In this document: positions 7,669 through 15,400 of the stretch, piece by piece
Layout of the letters: each line of letters begins with the position of its first letter
Numbering within the stretch: position 1 is the stretch's first letter
NCBI RefSeq assembly: GCF_945269915.1
Contig: NZ_CALYOY010000019.1
Span: 1 to 42,307 of the forward strand
DNA: 42,307 bases
Reading direction: 5' to 3'
Source: an uncultured Bifidobacterium sp.
GTDB taxonomy: Bacteria > Actinomycetota > Actinomycetes > Actinomycetales > Bifidobacteriaceae
Made by a program: the position numbers and the translations under genes
Notes under the pieces: generated by a model
What the model was told of the DNA's origin: nothing
The model's database searches: none
The model's input: the letters and a program-made list of their open reading frames with translations, nothing else

Positions 7669-8928
7669 TCAGCTGGCCTTGCCGGTCACCGGAACCACCG
7701 TGGGACCCATGGTCGGCATGGTCTCCCCCGCGGCGGCCGCCTGGGCCTCCATGTCGTCTGCCATGGTGCGGGCCCGCTCCAGGAGGGTGGGGACAATCTG
7801 GTCCTCCGGCACGGTCTGGACCACCTTGCCCTTGATGATGATCTGCCCCTTGCCGTTGCCTGAGGCCACACCAAGATCGGCCTCGCGGGCTTCACCGGGA
7901 CCGTTGACGATGCATCCCATGACGGCGACCCTGATCGGGGCCGTGATGTCCTTGAGCCCCTCCGTGACCTCCCGGGCCAGCTCGATCACATCCACCTGGG
8001 CCCGGCCGCAGCTGGGGCAGGAGATGATGTCGAAGTGCCGTTGGCGCAGACCCAGATACTCCAGGATCTTGCAGCCCACCTTGACCTCCTCGACGGGGGG
8101 CGCCGACAGGGAGACCCTGATCGTGTCGCCGATCCCCTCGGCCAAAAGGGCGCCGAAGGCCAGGCAGGACTTGATGGTCCCCTGCCAGGACGGCCCCGCC
8201 TCGGTCACACCCAGGTGAAGGGGCCAGTCCCCCTTGGAGGCCAGGAGCCGATAGGTCTGGACCATGGTGACCGGGTCGTGGTGTTTGACGGATATCTTGA
8301 AATCGTGGAAACCCACATCCTCGAACATATGGGCCTCTTTCATGGCCGACTCGACCAGGGCCTCGGGGGTGGGCCCGCCGTACCTGGCATAGATGTCCTT
8401 GTCCAGACTGCCGGCGTTGACGCCGATTCTCAGGGAGATGCCCGCGTCGGTGGCCGCCTTGCAGATTTCCGGGCCGACCTCATCGAACTTGCGGATGTTG
8501 CCCGGGTTGACCCGGACCGCCGCGCAACCGGCATCGATGGCCTGGAAGACGTACCGGCTCTGGAAGTGGATGTCCGCGATGACCGGGATGGGCGACTTCT
8601 TCGTGATGATGGGGAGGGCGTCGGCATCGTCCTGACTGGGAACGGCCACGCGGACGATGTCGCACCCCGCGGCGGCCAGCTCGGCGATCTGCTGGAGGGT
8701 GGCGTTGATGTCGGCCGTGACCGTATTGGTCATCGACTGGACCGATATGGGGGCACCACCGCCCACAGGCACCGGCCCCACCATGATCCTCCGGGACTTG
8801 CGCCGGGGATGGAGGGGGGTCTCGCTGATGGCCTGGTCACCTGTCTTGCGGAATCCCGAGTCCTTCACCCGGTCCGGTCGACCACCGTCCGAGGGCCTTT
8901 CATGATCGAACATCTCATTGCTAGTCAC
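7669..8928 (-). CDS. ispG: 4-hydroxy-3-methylbut-2-enyl diphosphate synthase (IspG/GcpE)
   Basis: A 419-residue iron-sulfur enzyme of the MEP pathway that turns MEcPP into HMBPP. The TIM-barrel part carries [17 protein letters not shown] and VRVNPGNI; the C-terminal part carries the 4Fe-4S ligands in SCPSCGR and [10 protein letters not shown]. Start GTG 8928 overlaps the dxr stop in a GTGA tetranucleotide, so the two MEP genes are translationally coupled; ATG 8913 is a possible alternative. About 45 residues precede the conserved [17 protein letters not shown], somewhat longer than usual. Confidence 0.97.
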   Translation of the reverse strand: MTSNEMFDHERPSDGGRPDRVKDSGFRKTGDQAISETPLHPRRKSRRIMVGPVPVGGGAPISVQSMTNTVTADINATLQQIAELAAAGCDIVRVAVPSQDDADALPIITKKSPIPVIADIHFQSRYVFQAIDAGCAAVRVNPGNIRKFDEVGPEICKAATDAGISLRIGVNAGSLDKDIYARYGGPTPEALVESAMKEAHMFEDVGFHDFKISVKHHDPVTMVQTYRLLASKGDWPLHLGVTEAGPSWQGTIKSCLAFGALLAEGIGDTIRVSLSAPPVEEVKVGCKILEYLGLRQRHFDIISCPSCGRAQVDVIELAREVTEGLKDITAPIRVAVMGCIVNGPGEAREADLGVASGNGKGQIIIKGKVVQTVPEDQIVPTLLERARTMADDMEAQAAAAGETMPTMGPTVVPVTGKAS

Positions 8929-10217
8929 GGAGCCATGTCTATCAAAGCATCGGCACGTCGACGAGCTTCCCGCTCGACTTGCTCCATTACCTCCACGGAT
9001 GTGAAAGTTCGTGACAGATGGGAGTCGGCCATCTGGTCCATGACCCTCTCCACCGTGTCGACGATGCCCAGATAGGGCAGACGCCTGTCGAGGAAGGCCT
9101 GGACGGCCTGTTCGTTGGCCGCGTTGAAGACGGCGGTCATCCCCTCCGAGGAGTCCAGGGCCCGCCTGGCGAGACCGACAGCCGGGAAGACCTGGTCATC
9201 AAGCGGTTCGAATGTCCATTGGGCGGCCTGGGTCCAGTCACAGGGGGCGGCAACATCTCCCAGCCGTTGGGGGGCCGACAGGCCCAGGGCGATGGGCAGA
9301 CGCATGTCCGGGGGCGAGGCCTGGCAGATCGTGGCCCCATCCCGGAATTCGACCATGGAATGGACCAGGGACTGCGGGTGGACGGCCACCGATATCCGTT
9401 CCTGGGGGATGCGGAAGAGCCTGCTGGCCTCAATGACCTCAAGTCCCTTGTTGACCATGGTCGAGGAGTTGATGGTGACCACAGGGCCCATCTTCCAGGT
9501 GGGGTGGTTCAGGGCCTGGTCGGGCGTGATCCCCTCCATCTGGTCCCTGGTCCAACCCCTGAAGGGTCCACCTGAGGCCGTGACGACCAGCCGGGACACC
9601 TCCCCGTACCTGCCGGAACGCAGGGACTGCCAGATGGCCGAATGCTCGGAATCGACCGGGTTGATCTGCCCCGGGCGCACCTGGGCATCGAAGAGAAGGT
9701 GACCACCGGCGACCACCGATTCCTTGTTGGCCAGGGCCAGCTGAGAACCGGCCTGGAGGGCGGCGATGGATGGCCTGAGCCCTATTGATCCGGTGATTCC
9801 GTTCAGGACCAGGTCGGCCCCCGACCCGGCCAGGGCAATGACGGCATCCATGCCGGCATCCACCTGGATCTGACCGGCACCGGCCTGGGAGAGGGCCTGC
9901 CGGAGCTCATCGACCTTGGAGTCATCAGCCAGGGCAATCCGCCCCGCACCGAACCGGACGGCCTGCCTGGCAAGGAGGTCCGTCTGCCCGCCACCTGCTG
10001 CCAGCCCCGTCACCCGGAAGTGTTCAGGGTGACGACCCACCACATCCAGGGCCTGGGTACCGATGGAACCGGTGGAACCGAGAATCACCAGGCTTCTGGA
10101 CCAGCCCTCACCTTGGGAACCGGTCCAATCCTCCAGGGTCCGGGCCTGACCGTCCTCGACCCCTGTACCGGCCTCGTCATGACCGTTCATCATCCTCGCA
10201 CGCTTTCCATGGTCCAT
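8925..10217 (-). CDS. dxr: 1-deoxy-D-xylulose 5-phosphate reductoisomerase
   Basis: About 430 residues; converts DXP to MEP with NADPH, the committed step of non-mevalonate isoprenoid synthesis. Visible motifs are the nucleotide-binding [41 protein letters not shown] (metal ligands Asp/Glu), TASGGPFR and the [18 protein letters not shown] block. The conserved region begins about 40 residues into the protein, so the start could also be ATG 10193 or 10190, where GGAAAG and GAGG lie close by. The 58-nt gap to the DivIVA-repeat gene upstream and the 4-nt overlap with ispG downstream place it inside one operon. The Rip1/RseP-type protease gene often found between dxr and ispG in actinobacteria is absent here. 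Confidence 0.96.
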   Translation of the reverse strand: MDHGKRARMMNGHDEAGTGVEDGQARTLEDWTGSQGEGWSRSLVILGSTGSIGTQALDVVGRHPEHFRVTGLAAGGGQTDLLARQAVRFGAGRIALADDSKVDELRQALSQAGAGQIQVDAGMDAVIALAGSGADLVLNGITGSIGLRPSIAALQAGSQLALANKESVVAGGHLLFDAQVRPGQINPVDSEHSAIWQSLRSGRYGEVSRLVVTASGGPFRGWTRDQMEGITPDQALNHPTWKMGPVVTINSSTMVNKGLEVIEASRLFRIPQERISVAVHPQSLVHSMVEFRDGATICQASPPDMRLPIALGLSAPQRLGDVAAPCDWTQAAQWTFEPLDDQVFPAVGLARRALDSSEGMTAVFNAANEQAVQAFLDRRLPYLGIVDTVERVMDQMADSHLSRTFTSVEVMEQVEREARRRADALIDMAP

Positions 10218-10275
10218 TCGGACCGTAACTTCTGACGCGACGCGCCTGATCGGGGCCGCCGCACAACAGATCGAC

Positions 10276-11805
10276 CTAGTCCTGGGAACCTTCGCCCCCG
10301 GTATCCTGGTCCTTCTTGTCATCGCGTTCGAAGACGGGGAAGGAAATATCGGGAATATCCAGGTCCATGTCCATCTTGGGCAGCTCGGCGTTCACCAAGG
10401 AGTCCAGGTAGGAATCGGCATCCTGCTCCGTCGGCTTGCTCTTGGGCTTCCCGATGGGCTCCTCTGAGACGGGGCGGGCCCAACTGGGCTCGCTCGTCGA
10501 AGGCACCTGCGTCTTCCCCTGCCGCACAGGCTCCTCCTTGGGTCCGCTCCAGGGGCTGGAGGTGGGCTTCGTCTCAGTTTGAGGCGACAGGGGCCCACTG
10601 CCCCCCACCGGGGAACCGAAGGACGACCTTTCCTGAGTCCTGGACGAGGACGCCGCAAAGGATGGGGGTGTCGACCAGTCATGACCAGAGGTGGGAGCCG
10701 ATCCAGTCGATTGAGCGGACTGGACAGGTGGGGTGACCGGGATTGCACTGGCCCCGGCATCGGTCCCGACCTGGTCGTGGCCCGCCGACCTGGCCAGGAC
10801 ACCCAGGGAACCGCTGGGCTGAGCCGCAGCCGGAGATTCCTGGCCACCTGTCTGGTCAGCGCCCGAACCGGTGCTGGTGGAAGCAGCCTGCTGAGCTGGC
10901 TCGAAAATAGCCTGTTCCGCCTCATGCAACCGGGCGAAGTCGGTCGAGCCGGTTTCCGGGGGCTTGACGGCGGGTGCCGGGGCGTACAATCGGTCGGAAG
11001 CTGCCGTGGACCCGGCCTGGTCCGTCTGCCAGGCCGGCGTCTGCTCCTGCCCGATCAGGGGCTTGATGGTCTGAGTCTCGGCGGGGTTTCCGGCGGGCGG
11101 AATCGCCACCGGCTGGGCATTGTCGACAGGGACGTCCTGAGTTTGGGCATCACGGTGTACATTCCCGTCAAGCCCCAGACGGGCAAGGGACTCCATCTGC
11201 TGGAGGAGCTCCACTGCCTTGGAAAGGTAATAGTCCACCTGGCGTTCGTCATACCCGTGCCTGCCCTTGTGCTGGGTGAAAATCACATTCGAGATCCGGT
11301 CCGACGTGATGTCGACGGCCTTCTTGCCTTCGGTCCCGCCCGCATCCTCCAGGTGAAGGTCGCCGGCTATCCTGACCAGGACCTGGGAAATCAGACGCTC
11401 GACCTGCTTGCAGTCATAGGAGGGCTTGCCGGGAAGTCCACGGTCGAAGACGGCCCCGCTGTCCCGGTCCGCGTGCCGCTCCAGGTTCCGATACAGGCCC
11501 ACCATCCGCGCGGTCCAGGCCTCCATGCCGGCCCGGTTGATCTCCCCGGCGACGTTCCTGTCGGAGATGGCACGTTCCAGGCGGGCCAAGGCGGCATCCA
11601 CCTCTGCGATGACGTACCCGTTCCTGCAGAGCGCGAAGGAGGCATTGGCGATCTGATCCTGGGTCAGACTCGGATCCTCACTCTCATAGAGGGCGTGGGC
11701 CTTGTCCAGGAACTCGTCGACCTGTACCGTGTCGTAACCGTACCGGCGCTTGCCCGCACGGGCTATGGTGGCTTCATTCCTGCCGGAATCAGACCTTGCT
11801 GACAT
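10276..11805 (-). CDS. DivIVA-repeat protein with long disordered linker
   Basis: A 509-residue protein built from four spaced DivIVA-type (DivI1A) repeats of the form GYD..QVD..L: RYGYDTVQVDEFLDKA (about 21-36), RNGYVIAEVDAALARL (61-76), SYDCKQVERLISQVL (129-143) and RHGYDERQVDYYLSKA (182-197). A Pro/Ser/Gly/Gln-rich, probably disordered stretch follows (about 210-470), then an acidic C-terminus around DADSYLDSLVNAELPK. DivIVA-type proteins sense membrane curvature and organise poles and septa in actinobacteria; a division or growth role is inferred. AGGAGG (11817-11822) 11 nt upstream favours ATG 11805; ATG 11847 is possible. The frame stays open upstream through the tRNA gene, which is not coding. 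Confidence 0.82.
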   Translation of the reverse strand: MSARSDSGRNEATIARAGKRRYGYDTVQVDEFLDKAHALYESEDPSLTQDQIANASFALCRNGYVIAEVDAALARLERAISDRNVAGEINRAGMEAWTARMVGLYRNLERHADRDSGAVFDRGLPGKPSYDCKQVERLISQVLVRIAGDLHLEDAGGTEGKKAVDITSDRISNVIFTQHKGRHGYDERQVDYYLSKAVELLQQMESLARLGLDGNVHRDAQTQDVPVDNAQPVAIPPAGNPAETQTIKPLIGQEQTPAWQTDQAGSTAASDRLYAPAPAVKPPETGSTDFARLHEAEQAIFEPAQQAASTSTGSGADQTGGQESPAAAQPSGSLGVLARSAGHDQVGTDAGASAIPVTPPVQSAQSTGSAPTSGHDWSTPPSFAASSSRTQERSSFGSPVGGSGPLSPQTETKPTSSPWSGPKEEPVRQGKTQVPSTSEPSWARPVSEEPIGKPKSKPTEQDADSYLDSLVNAELPKMDMDLDIPDISFPVFERDDKKDQDTGGEGSQD

Positions 11806-11926
11806 CAGGACATCGACCTCCTGACCTTTCTTGCCAATGGGCGTCATACCCACCCATCCTGGTGGTAATGCAGACGATTCTACTTGAATGTTCAGACTCG
11901 GGCGGATGGGGTCACGATCGGAGGAG

Positions 11927-12000
11927 TGGTCCCGCTCGGACTCGAACCGGGGACATCCACCGTGTAAAGGTGGCGCTCTAACCAACTGAGCTACGGGACC
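11927..12000 (-). tRNA. tRNA-Val, anticodon TAC
   Basis: The minus strand folds into a full cloverleaf of 74 nt without an encoded CCA. The acceptor arms are GGTCCCG/CGGGACC with discriminator A, the D arm contains AGCTCAGTTGGTTAGAGC, the anticodon stem CCACC/GGTGG encloses TTTACAC with anticodon TAC (reads GUA, valine), and the T arm contains GGTTCGAGTCC. It lies just upstream of the DivIVA-repeat gene on the same strand. Confidence 0.97.
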
Positions 12001-12007
12001 GAGAAAC

Positions 12008-12038
12008 ATGATAGCAGAGAGTTCCACCTGTGACAGGT
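12008..12038. promoter_or_regulatory. Divergent control region: tRNA-Val promoter and shared palindrome
   Basis: On the minus strand TGCTATCAT (12016-12008) is an extended -10 that would start transcription about at the tRNA 5' end. On the plus strand a perfect inverted repeat ACCTG-TGA-CAGGT (12026-12038) overlaps the -35 of the exporter promoter and lies about 12 bp upstream of the tRNA -10. The palindrome may bind a regulator; none is encoded next door. Confidence 0.45.
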
Positions 12039-12058
12039 CCGGCGAAGACGGTTATAAT
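12030..12058 (+). promoter_or_regulatory. Promoter of the DHA2 exporter
   Basis: GTGACA (12030-12035), a 17-bp spacer and a perfect TATAAT (12053-12058) give one of the best promoter matches in the window. Transcription from about 12065 leaves a leader near 50 nt before the GTG start at 12114. Confidence 0.75.
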
Positions 12059-12113
12059 CCACTAGGAATTCACCACAGGGGCGACTTTTCCCAAACTGAG
12101 GACGAGGTTTCAG

Positions 12114-13643
12114 GTGTCAGCAAACAAGTCAACCAGGAAGACCAACGTAACCCTGGTCACGGTCGCGGTCTTCATCGCCACCTTCATGACGGCCATCGAG
12201 GGGACCATCGTCTCCACGGCCATGCCCACGATCATCTCCGACCTGCGGGGCCTTTCCATCATGAACTGGGTCTACTCCATATACCTGCTCATGTGCGCGG
12301 TCACCACCCCCATCTATGGGAAACTCTCCGACAGATACGGCCGCAAGCCCCTCCTGACCATCGGCCTCCTGATCTTCGTCATAGGGTCCAGCCTCTGCGC
12401 CCTCTCCCAGTCCATGCCGCAACTGATCGGGGCCAGACTTCTCCAAGGCCTGGGTGCCGGAGCCATCCAGCCCCTGACCTACACGGTCCTGGCAGACATC
12501 TACCCCCTGGACAAGCGGGCCGGGATGATCGGGCTGAACGGATCAGCCTGGGGCATCGCCTCCATCATCGCCCCCCTCCTGGGTGGGTTCATCGTCCAGC
12601 AACTCAGCTGGCATTGGGTCTTCGCCATCAATGTTCCCATCGGCCTGATTGTCATCATCCTGATCCAGGTCTTCCTCAGCGAGCGCATCGAGCCCCGGAA
12701 GACTCCGGTCGATTACCGGGGAATCGGTCTGCTCAGCCTTGGACTGATCTGTCTCATGCTGGGTTTGCAAAGCCTGGGTTCGCGTCAGGGCCTCCTGACC
12801 CCGGGGATCCTGGGTCTGGCCACGGTGGTCGTCTTCGTCATCCTCCTGCGCCTCGAGAGGCACCAGGCCGACCCGATCCTCCCCCTGCGGCTCTTCTACA
12901 ACCGGACCTTCGTCATCCAGAACATCTGCATGCTTTTGATTGCCGGCTTTCTGATGGGCTTCGACACCTACATGCCGATCTGGATGCAATCCGTCATGGG
13001 ACTCAACCCCGCCATGGGCGGATTCGTCGTGACCCCCTCGTCCATCCTCTGGCTCCTGGGCGCCTACCTGGCCGGCCCCCTGACCATGCGCCACCCGCCG
13101 CACCGGGCCACCAACATCGCCCTGGCTTTTATCCTGACCGCCTGCATCTGCTATGTGGCTGTCCCCCTGGTCACCCCCTACTGGGTCTTCCTGGTCATAT
13201 CGGCCATCGTCGGCTTCGGGTTCGGCCTGGCCATCACCACCTCGACCATCACGGCACAGAGCGTGGTCCCGGCCGGTGATGTGGGCGCCTCCACCAGCTT
13301 CAACACCCTGGCACGTTCCCTGGGGCAGACCCTGATGGTCTCGATCTTCGGCATCGTCATGAACACGGTCATCGCCGACAGGATCCCCGACCACCCAGGC
13401 CTAACCGCCGAGATGATGGACAGGATGATCAACCCCGCCACAGCCAACCAGATTCCTGCCGCCCTGCTTGGTCCAGCCCGATCCATCGTCTTCGACGGCC
13501 TGCACTGGATCTTCCTGACCGGTCTTGTCATCCTGCTTCTGGCACTGGTTGCCAACCTGCTCGATCTCCGTTCCAAGACACTCCTGTCCGAGTATCAGCA
13601 GTCCGCCGTCGCCGGGGAAACGGCAACCGACATGCCCCGGTGA
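12114..13643 (+). CDS. DHA2-family (14-TMS) MFS drug:H+ antiporter
   Basis: A 509-residue multidrug exporter of the EmrB/QacA type. The first loop carries motif A GKLSDRYGRKPLL, helix 4 has RLLQGLGAGAIQ, and helix 5 has the antiporter motif region GSAWGIASIIAPLLGGFI with WHWVFAINVPIG after it. About 14 hydrophobic segments are visible. Such proteins expel cationic or amphipathic compounds, or sometimes bile salts, using the proton gradient; the substrate cannot be read here. Start GTG 12114 follows GAGG by 6 nt. It stands alone, with its own strong promoter overlapped by a small palindrome, and no regulator gene is next to it. Confidence 0.92.
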   Translation: MSANKSTRKTNVTLVTVAVFIATFMTAIEGTIVSTAMPTIISDLRGLSIMNWVYSIYLLMCAVTTPIYGKLSDRYGRKPLLTIGLLIFVIGSSLCALSQSMPQLIGARLLQGLGAGAIQPLTYTVLADIYPLDKRAGMIGLNGSAWGIASIIAPLLGGFIVQQLSWHWVFAINVPIGLIVIILIQVFLSERIEPRKTPVDYRGIGLLSLGLICLMLGLQSLGSRQGLLTPGILGLATVVVFVILLRLERHQADPILPLRLFYNRTFVIQNICMLLIAGFLMGFDTYMPIWMQSVMGLNPAMGGFVVTPSSILWLLGAYLAGPLTMRHPPHRATNIALAFILTACICYVAVPLVTPYWVFLVISAIVGFGFGLAITTSTITAQSVVPAGDVGASTSFNTLARSLGQTLMVSIFGIVMNTVIADRIPDHPGLTAEMMDRMINPATANQIPAALLGPARSIVFDGLHWIFLTGLVILLLALVANLLDLRSKTLLSEYQQSAVAGETATDMPR

Positions 13644-13935
13644 CGGTAGCCGGTAGACAAGTAACAGGTACCACGCACACAAGCAGGAAAGCGGCCAAGC
13701 CCACGTATGGGTGCTGGAGGGCTTACTCCCACTTGCCGGTCCGTCATTGTCGCATCCTCCCCATCGCCAACCAGAAGTGCTGGAGAACATGTTATGGAAA
13801 GGGTGCTGAGCGGGAGTGTCCTACGGGATCACGCGGAAACACACCTGATGATAGGTATTCGGCAGAAACCACCACAGGAGAAATGCCTGGTTGCTCTTCG
13901 CACATCAAGCGGAGCGGAAATCCCCGCAAAGGTAC
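13644..13935. other. Intergenic stretch between convergent genes, no gene seen
   Basis: About 290 bp between the exporter and the DUF3052 gene. Short open frames here have no ribosome binding site and no recognisable product. A weak inverted repeat AAGCCC/GGGCTT (13697-13724) might end transcription; nothing else stands out. Confidence 0.5.
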
Positions 13936-14349
13936 TTATTTGCCCTTGCCGAAGGCGCGCAGTTGGGTGGCGTTCCAGTCCTTGCTGACCGTCGTGGGCA
14001 TAAGGGCATTCATTCCGGCCGTCTTGGCGGCATTGGAGACGGTGTTGGGAGCGGGAGCCCCGTCGCGGCCCGGTTTGGGGGTCAGGACCCAGAAAGGGGC
14101 ACCGGGGTTGACCATGGCGGAGGCATCGACGATGGTATCTGCCAGGTCATCCTCGGCATCGCCGTCACGCCACCAGATGATCACGCCATCAACAGCTGCG
14201 TCGTAATCCTCATCCACCAGCTCTTCACCGGTCAGGTCTTCGATTCGGGTCCTGATGCCGTCATCGACATCGTCATCCCACATCCACTCCTGGACGATAT
14301 CTCCAGTATGGAAACCGAACTCTTCCGCTGTATAGGTAGTCTCAGCCAC
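13936..14349 (-). CDS. DUF3052 family protein
   Basis: A 137-residue acidic protein of the actinobacterial DUF3052 family. Recognisable blocks are EFGFHTGDIVQEWMWDDDVD, GEELVDEDYDAAVDGVIIWW and WVLTPKPGRDG, close to the family pattern. The biochemical role is unknown; members are small soluble proteins without membrane segments. The GTG start at 14349 has no ribosome binding site. Instead TTGGTG (14384-14379), a 17-bp spacer and TATGCT (14361-14356) end 6 nt before the GTG, so the mRNA is probably leaderless. The Lon-like protease gene lies 83 nt upstream on the same strand. Confidence 0.88.
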   Translation of the reverse strand: MAETTYTAEEFGFHTGDIVQEWMWDDDVDDGIRTRIEDLTGEELVDEDYDAAVDGVIIWWRDGDAEDDLADTIVDASAMVNPGAPFWVLTPKPGRDGAPAPNTVSNAAKTAGMNALMPTTVSKDWNATQLRAFGKGK

Positions 14350-14355
14350 GATTTC

Positions 14356-14384
14356 AGCATAACAAAACTGCTGGAATTCACCAA
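14356..14384 (-). promoter_or_regulatory. Promoter for a leaderless DUF3052 transcript
   Basis: On the minus strand TTGGTG, 17 bp, TATGCT, then 6 nt to the GTG start codon. Transcription would begin at or next to the first base of the start codon, matching the lack of any ribosome binding site. Confidence 0.5.
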
Positions 14385-14432
14385 TTGCAAGCCTGCGTTT
14401 TCACACCGACCCGAATCCGGCGGCCGGAGGGG

Positions 14433-15299
14433 TCACTTGGTTTCAGTGCCCGGATCGACCATGCAATGGGGCAGGCTCCCTCCCCTGCCCTGACCGATGG
14501 CCACCAGGGCATCGTAGGCCTGGTCCAGGGTCTCCACCCGGACGTCGCGCAGCCCTTCGGGCACATGCCCCACCACCTGCTTGCAGTTGTCCTTGGGGGC
14601 CAGGAACCAGGTGGCCCCATCCCGCTTGGCGCCCATCAGCTTCAGACCGATGCCTCCGATGGGACCAATGGCACCCTTCGCGTCGATGGTCCCCGTTCCG
14701 GCGATGGTCTTGCCGCCCGTCTCATCCTCGGGGGTCAGCTTGTCGATGGCGCCCAGGGTGTACATCATGCCGGCCGAGGGGCCTCCGATGTCGTCCACAT
14801 GCATGCCGATGCTGATGCCGTCGGTCTGGTACCCCCTGGACCTGAGGAAGGACAGGGCCGCCTTGGCGGCCGCATCCTGGGAGCCGTTCATATCGCTGGC
14901 TTCCTGCTTGCGGTACTCGTCCAGGGTCTGTCCCTGGGGAATCACGGCCTCCTTGGGCATGACCATGGCCTTGGGGTTGGCCCATCCCACCAGAGTCTCC
15001 AGATTGGTGACCGGCGAACCGGGCAGTCCGTCGGCATTGATGGTGGTCAGGAGGAGTCTGCCGGTCCCGGTGTAGGTCCTGGCCCCCTTGATCGAGATGA
15101 CCGGGTTGGACCCACTCCTGCCCAGCACATCCTGGGTGGGCCCGGGGGTCTCGATCACATAGGGGCTGGGCAGGCAGAGAATCACCAGGGAGAGGAGGAC
15201 CAGAAGGACACTCGCCAGGATTCGCCTGGTCAGCCTGCGACCGGAGGTTTCCCCGGCCCCGGGTGCGCCTGTGGCGGAGATTCCCTCTTTCCCATGCAT
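14433..15299 (-). CDS. Lon-like (S16) membrane-anchored serine protease, apparently without PDZ domain
   Basis: About 288 residues. One N-terminal membrane helix (ILASVLLVLLSLVILCLPSP) and the family-typical PYVIETPGPTQDVLG are followed by an extracytoplasmic domain ending in an S16 Lon-type protease fold: DIGGPSAGMMYTLG holds the nucleophile Ser, and GAIGPIGGIGLKLMGAKRDG the catalytic Lys. It resembles YlbL of Bacillus and Rv3194c of M. tuberculosis, but those are about 340 residues with a PDZ domain before the protease; here AALSFLRSRGY runs straight into the protease part. GGGAG 11 nt upstream favours ATG 15299; ATG 15308 and 15317 are alternatives. It is divergent from the zincin-like gene, as in mycobacteria. 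Confidence 0.87.
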   Translation of the reverse strand: MHGKEGISATGAPGAGETSGRRLTRRILASVLLVLLSLVILCLPSPYVIETPGPTQDVLGRSGSNPVISIKGARTYTGTGRLLLTTINADGLPGSPVTNLETLVGWANPKAMVMPKEAVIPQGQTLDEYRKQEASDMNGSQDAAAKAALSFLRSRGYQTDGISIGMHVDDIGGPSAGMMYTLGAIDKLTPEDETGGKTIAGTGTIDAKGAIGPIGGIGLKLMGAKRDGATWFLAPKDNCKQVVGHVPEGLRDVRVETLDQAYDALVAIGQGRGGSLPHCMVDPGTETK

Positions 15300-15310
15300 A
15301 TGTGTCATAG

Positions 15311-15327
15311 CTCCCATATTATGGGAG
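15311..15327. promoter_or_regulatory. Palindrome between divergent protease genes
   Basis: CTCCCATA-T-TATGGGAG, perfect 8-bp arms around one base, lies between the divergent Lon-like and zincin-like genes. The minus-strand arm supplies the GGGAG used by the Lon-like gene. It could be an operator for both genes or simply a hairpin at a ribosome binding site. Confidence 0.45.
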
Positions 15328-15400
15328 AAGGAGACGATAAACTGTTCAGACGGTGCACTTTCTGCATCGTCACCCGATTTGCGAGGACTGGAACGACCTT

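Noticed and set aside
11848..12027. N-terminal extension of the DivIVA-repeat frame
   Set aside because: The frame stays open through the tRNA-Val gene; the apparent residues there are tRNA sequence. The real start lies at 11805 (or 11847).
13640..14206. 188-codon + strand frame in the gap before and across DUF3052
   Set aside because: No ribosome binding site, no recognisable domain, and its second half is antisense to DUF3052.
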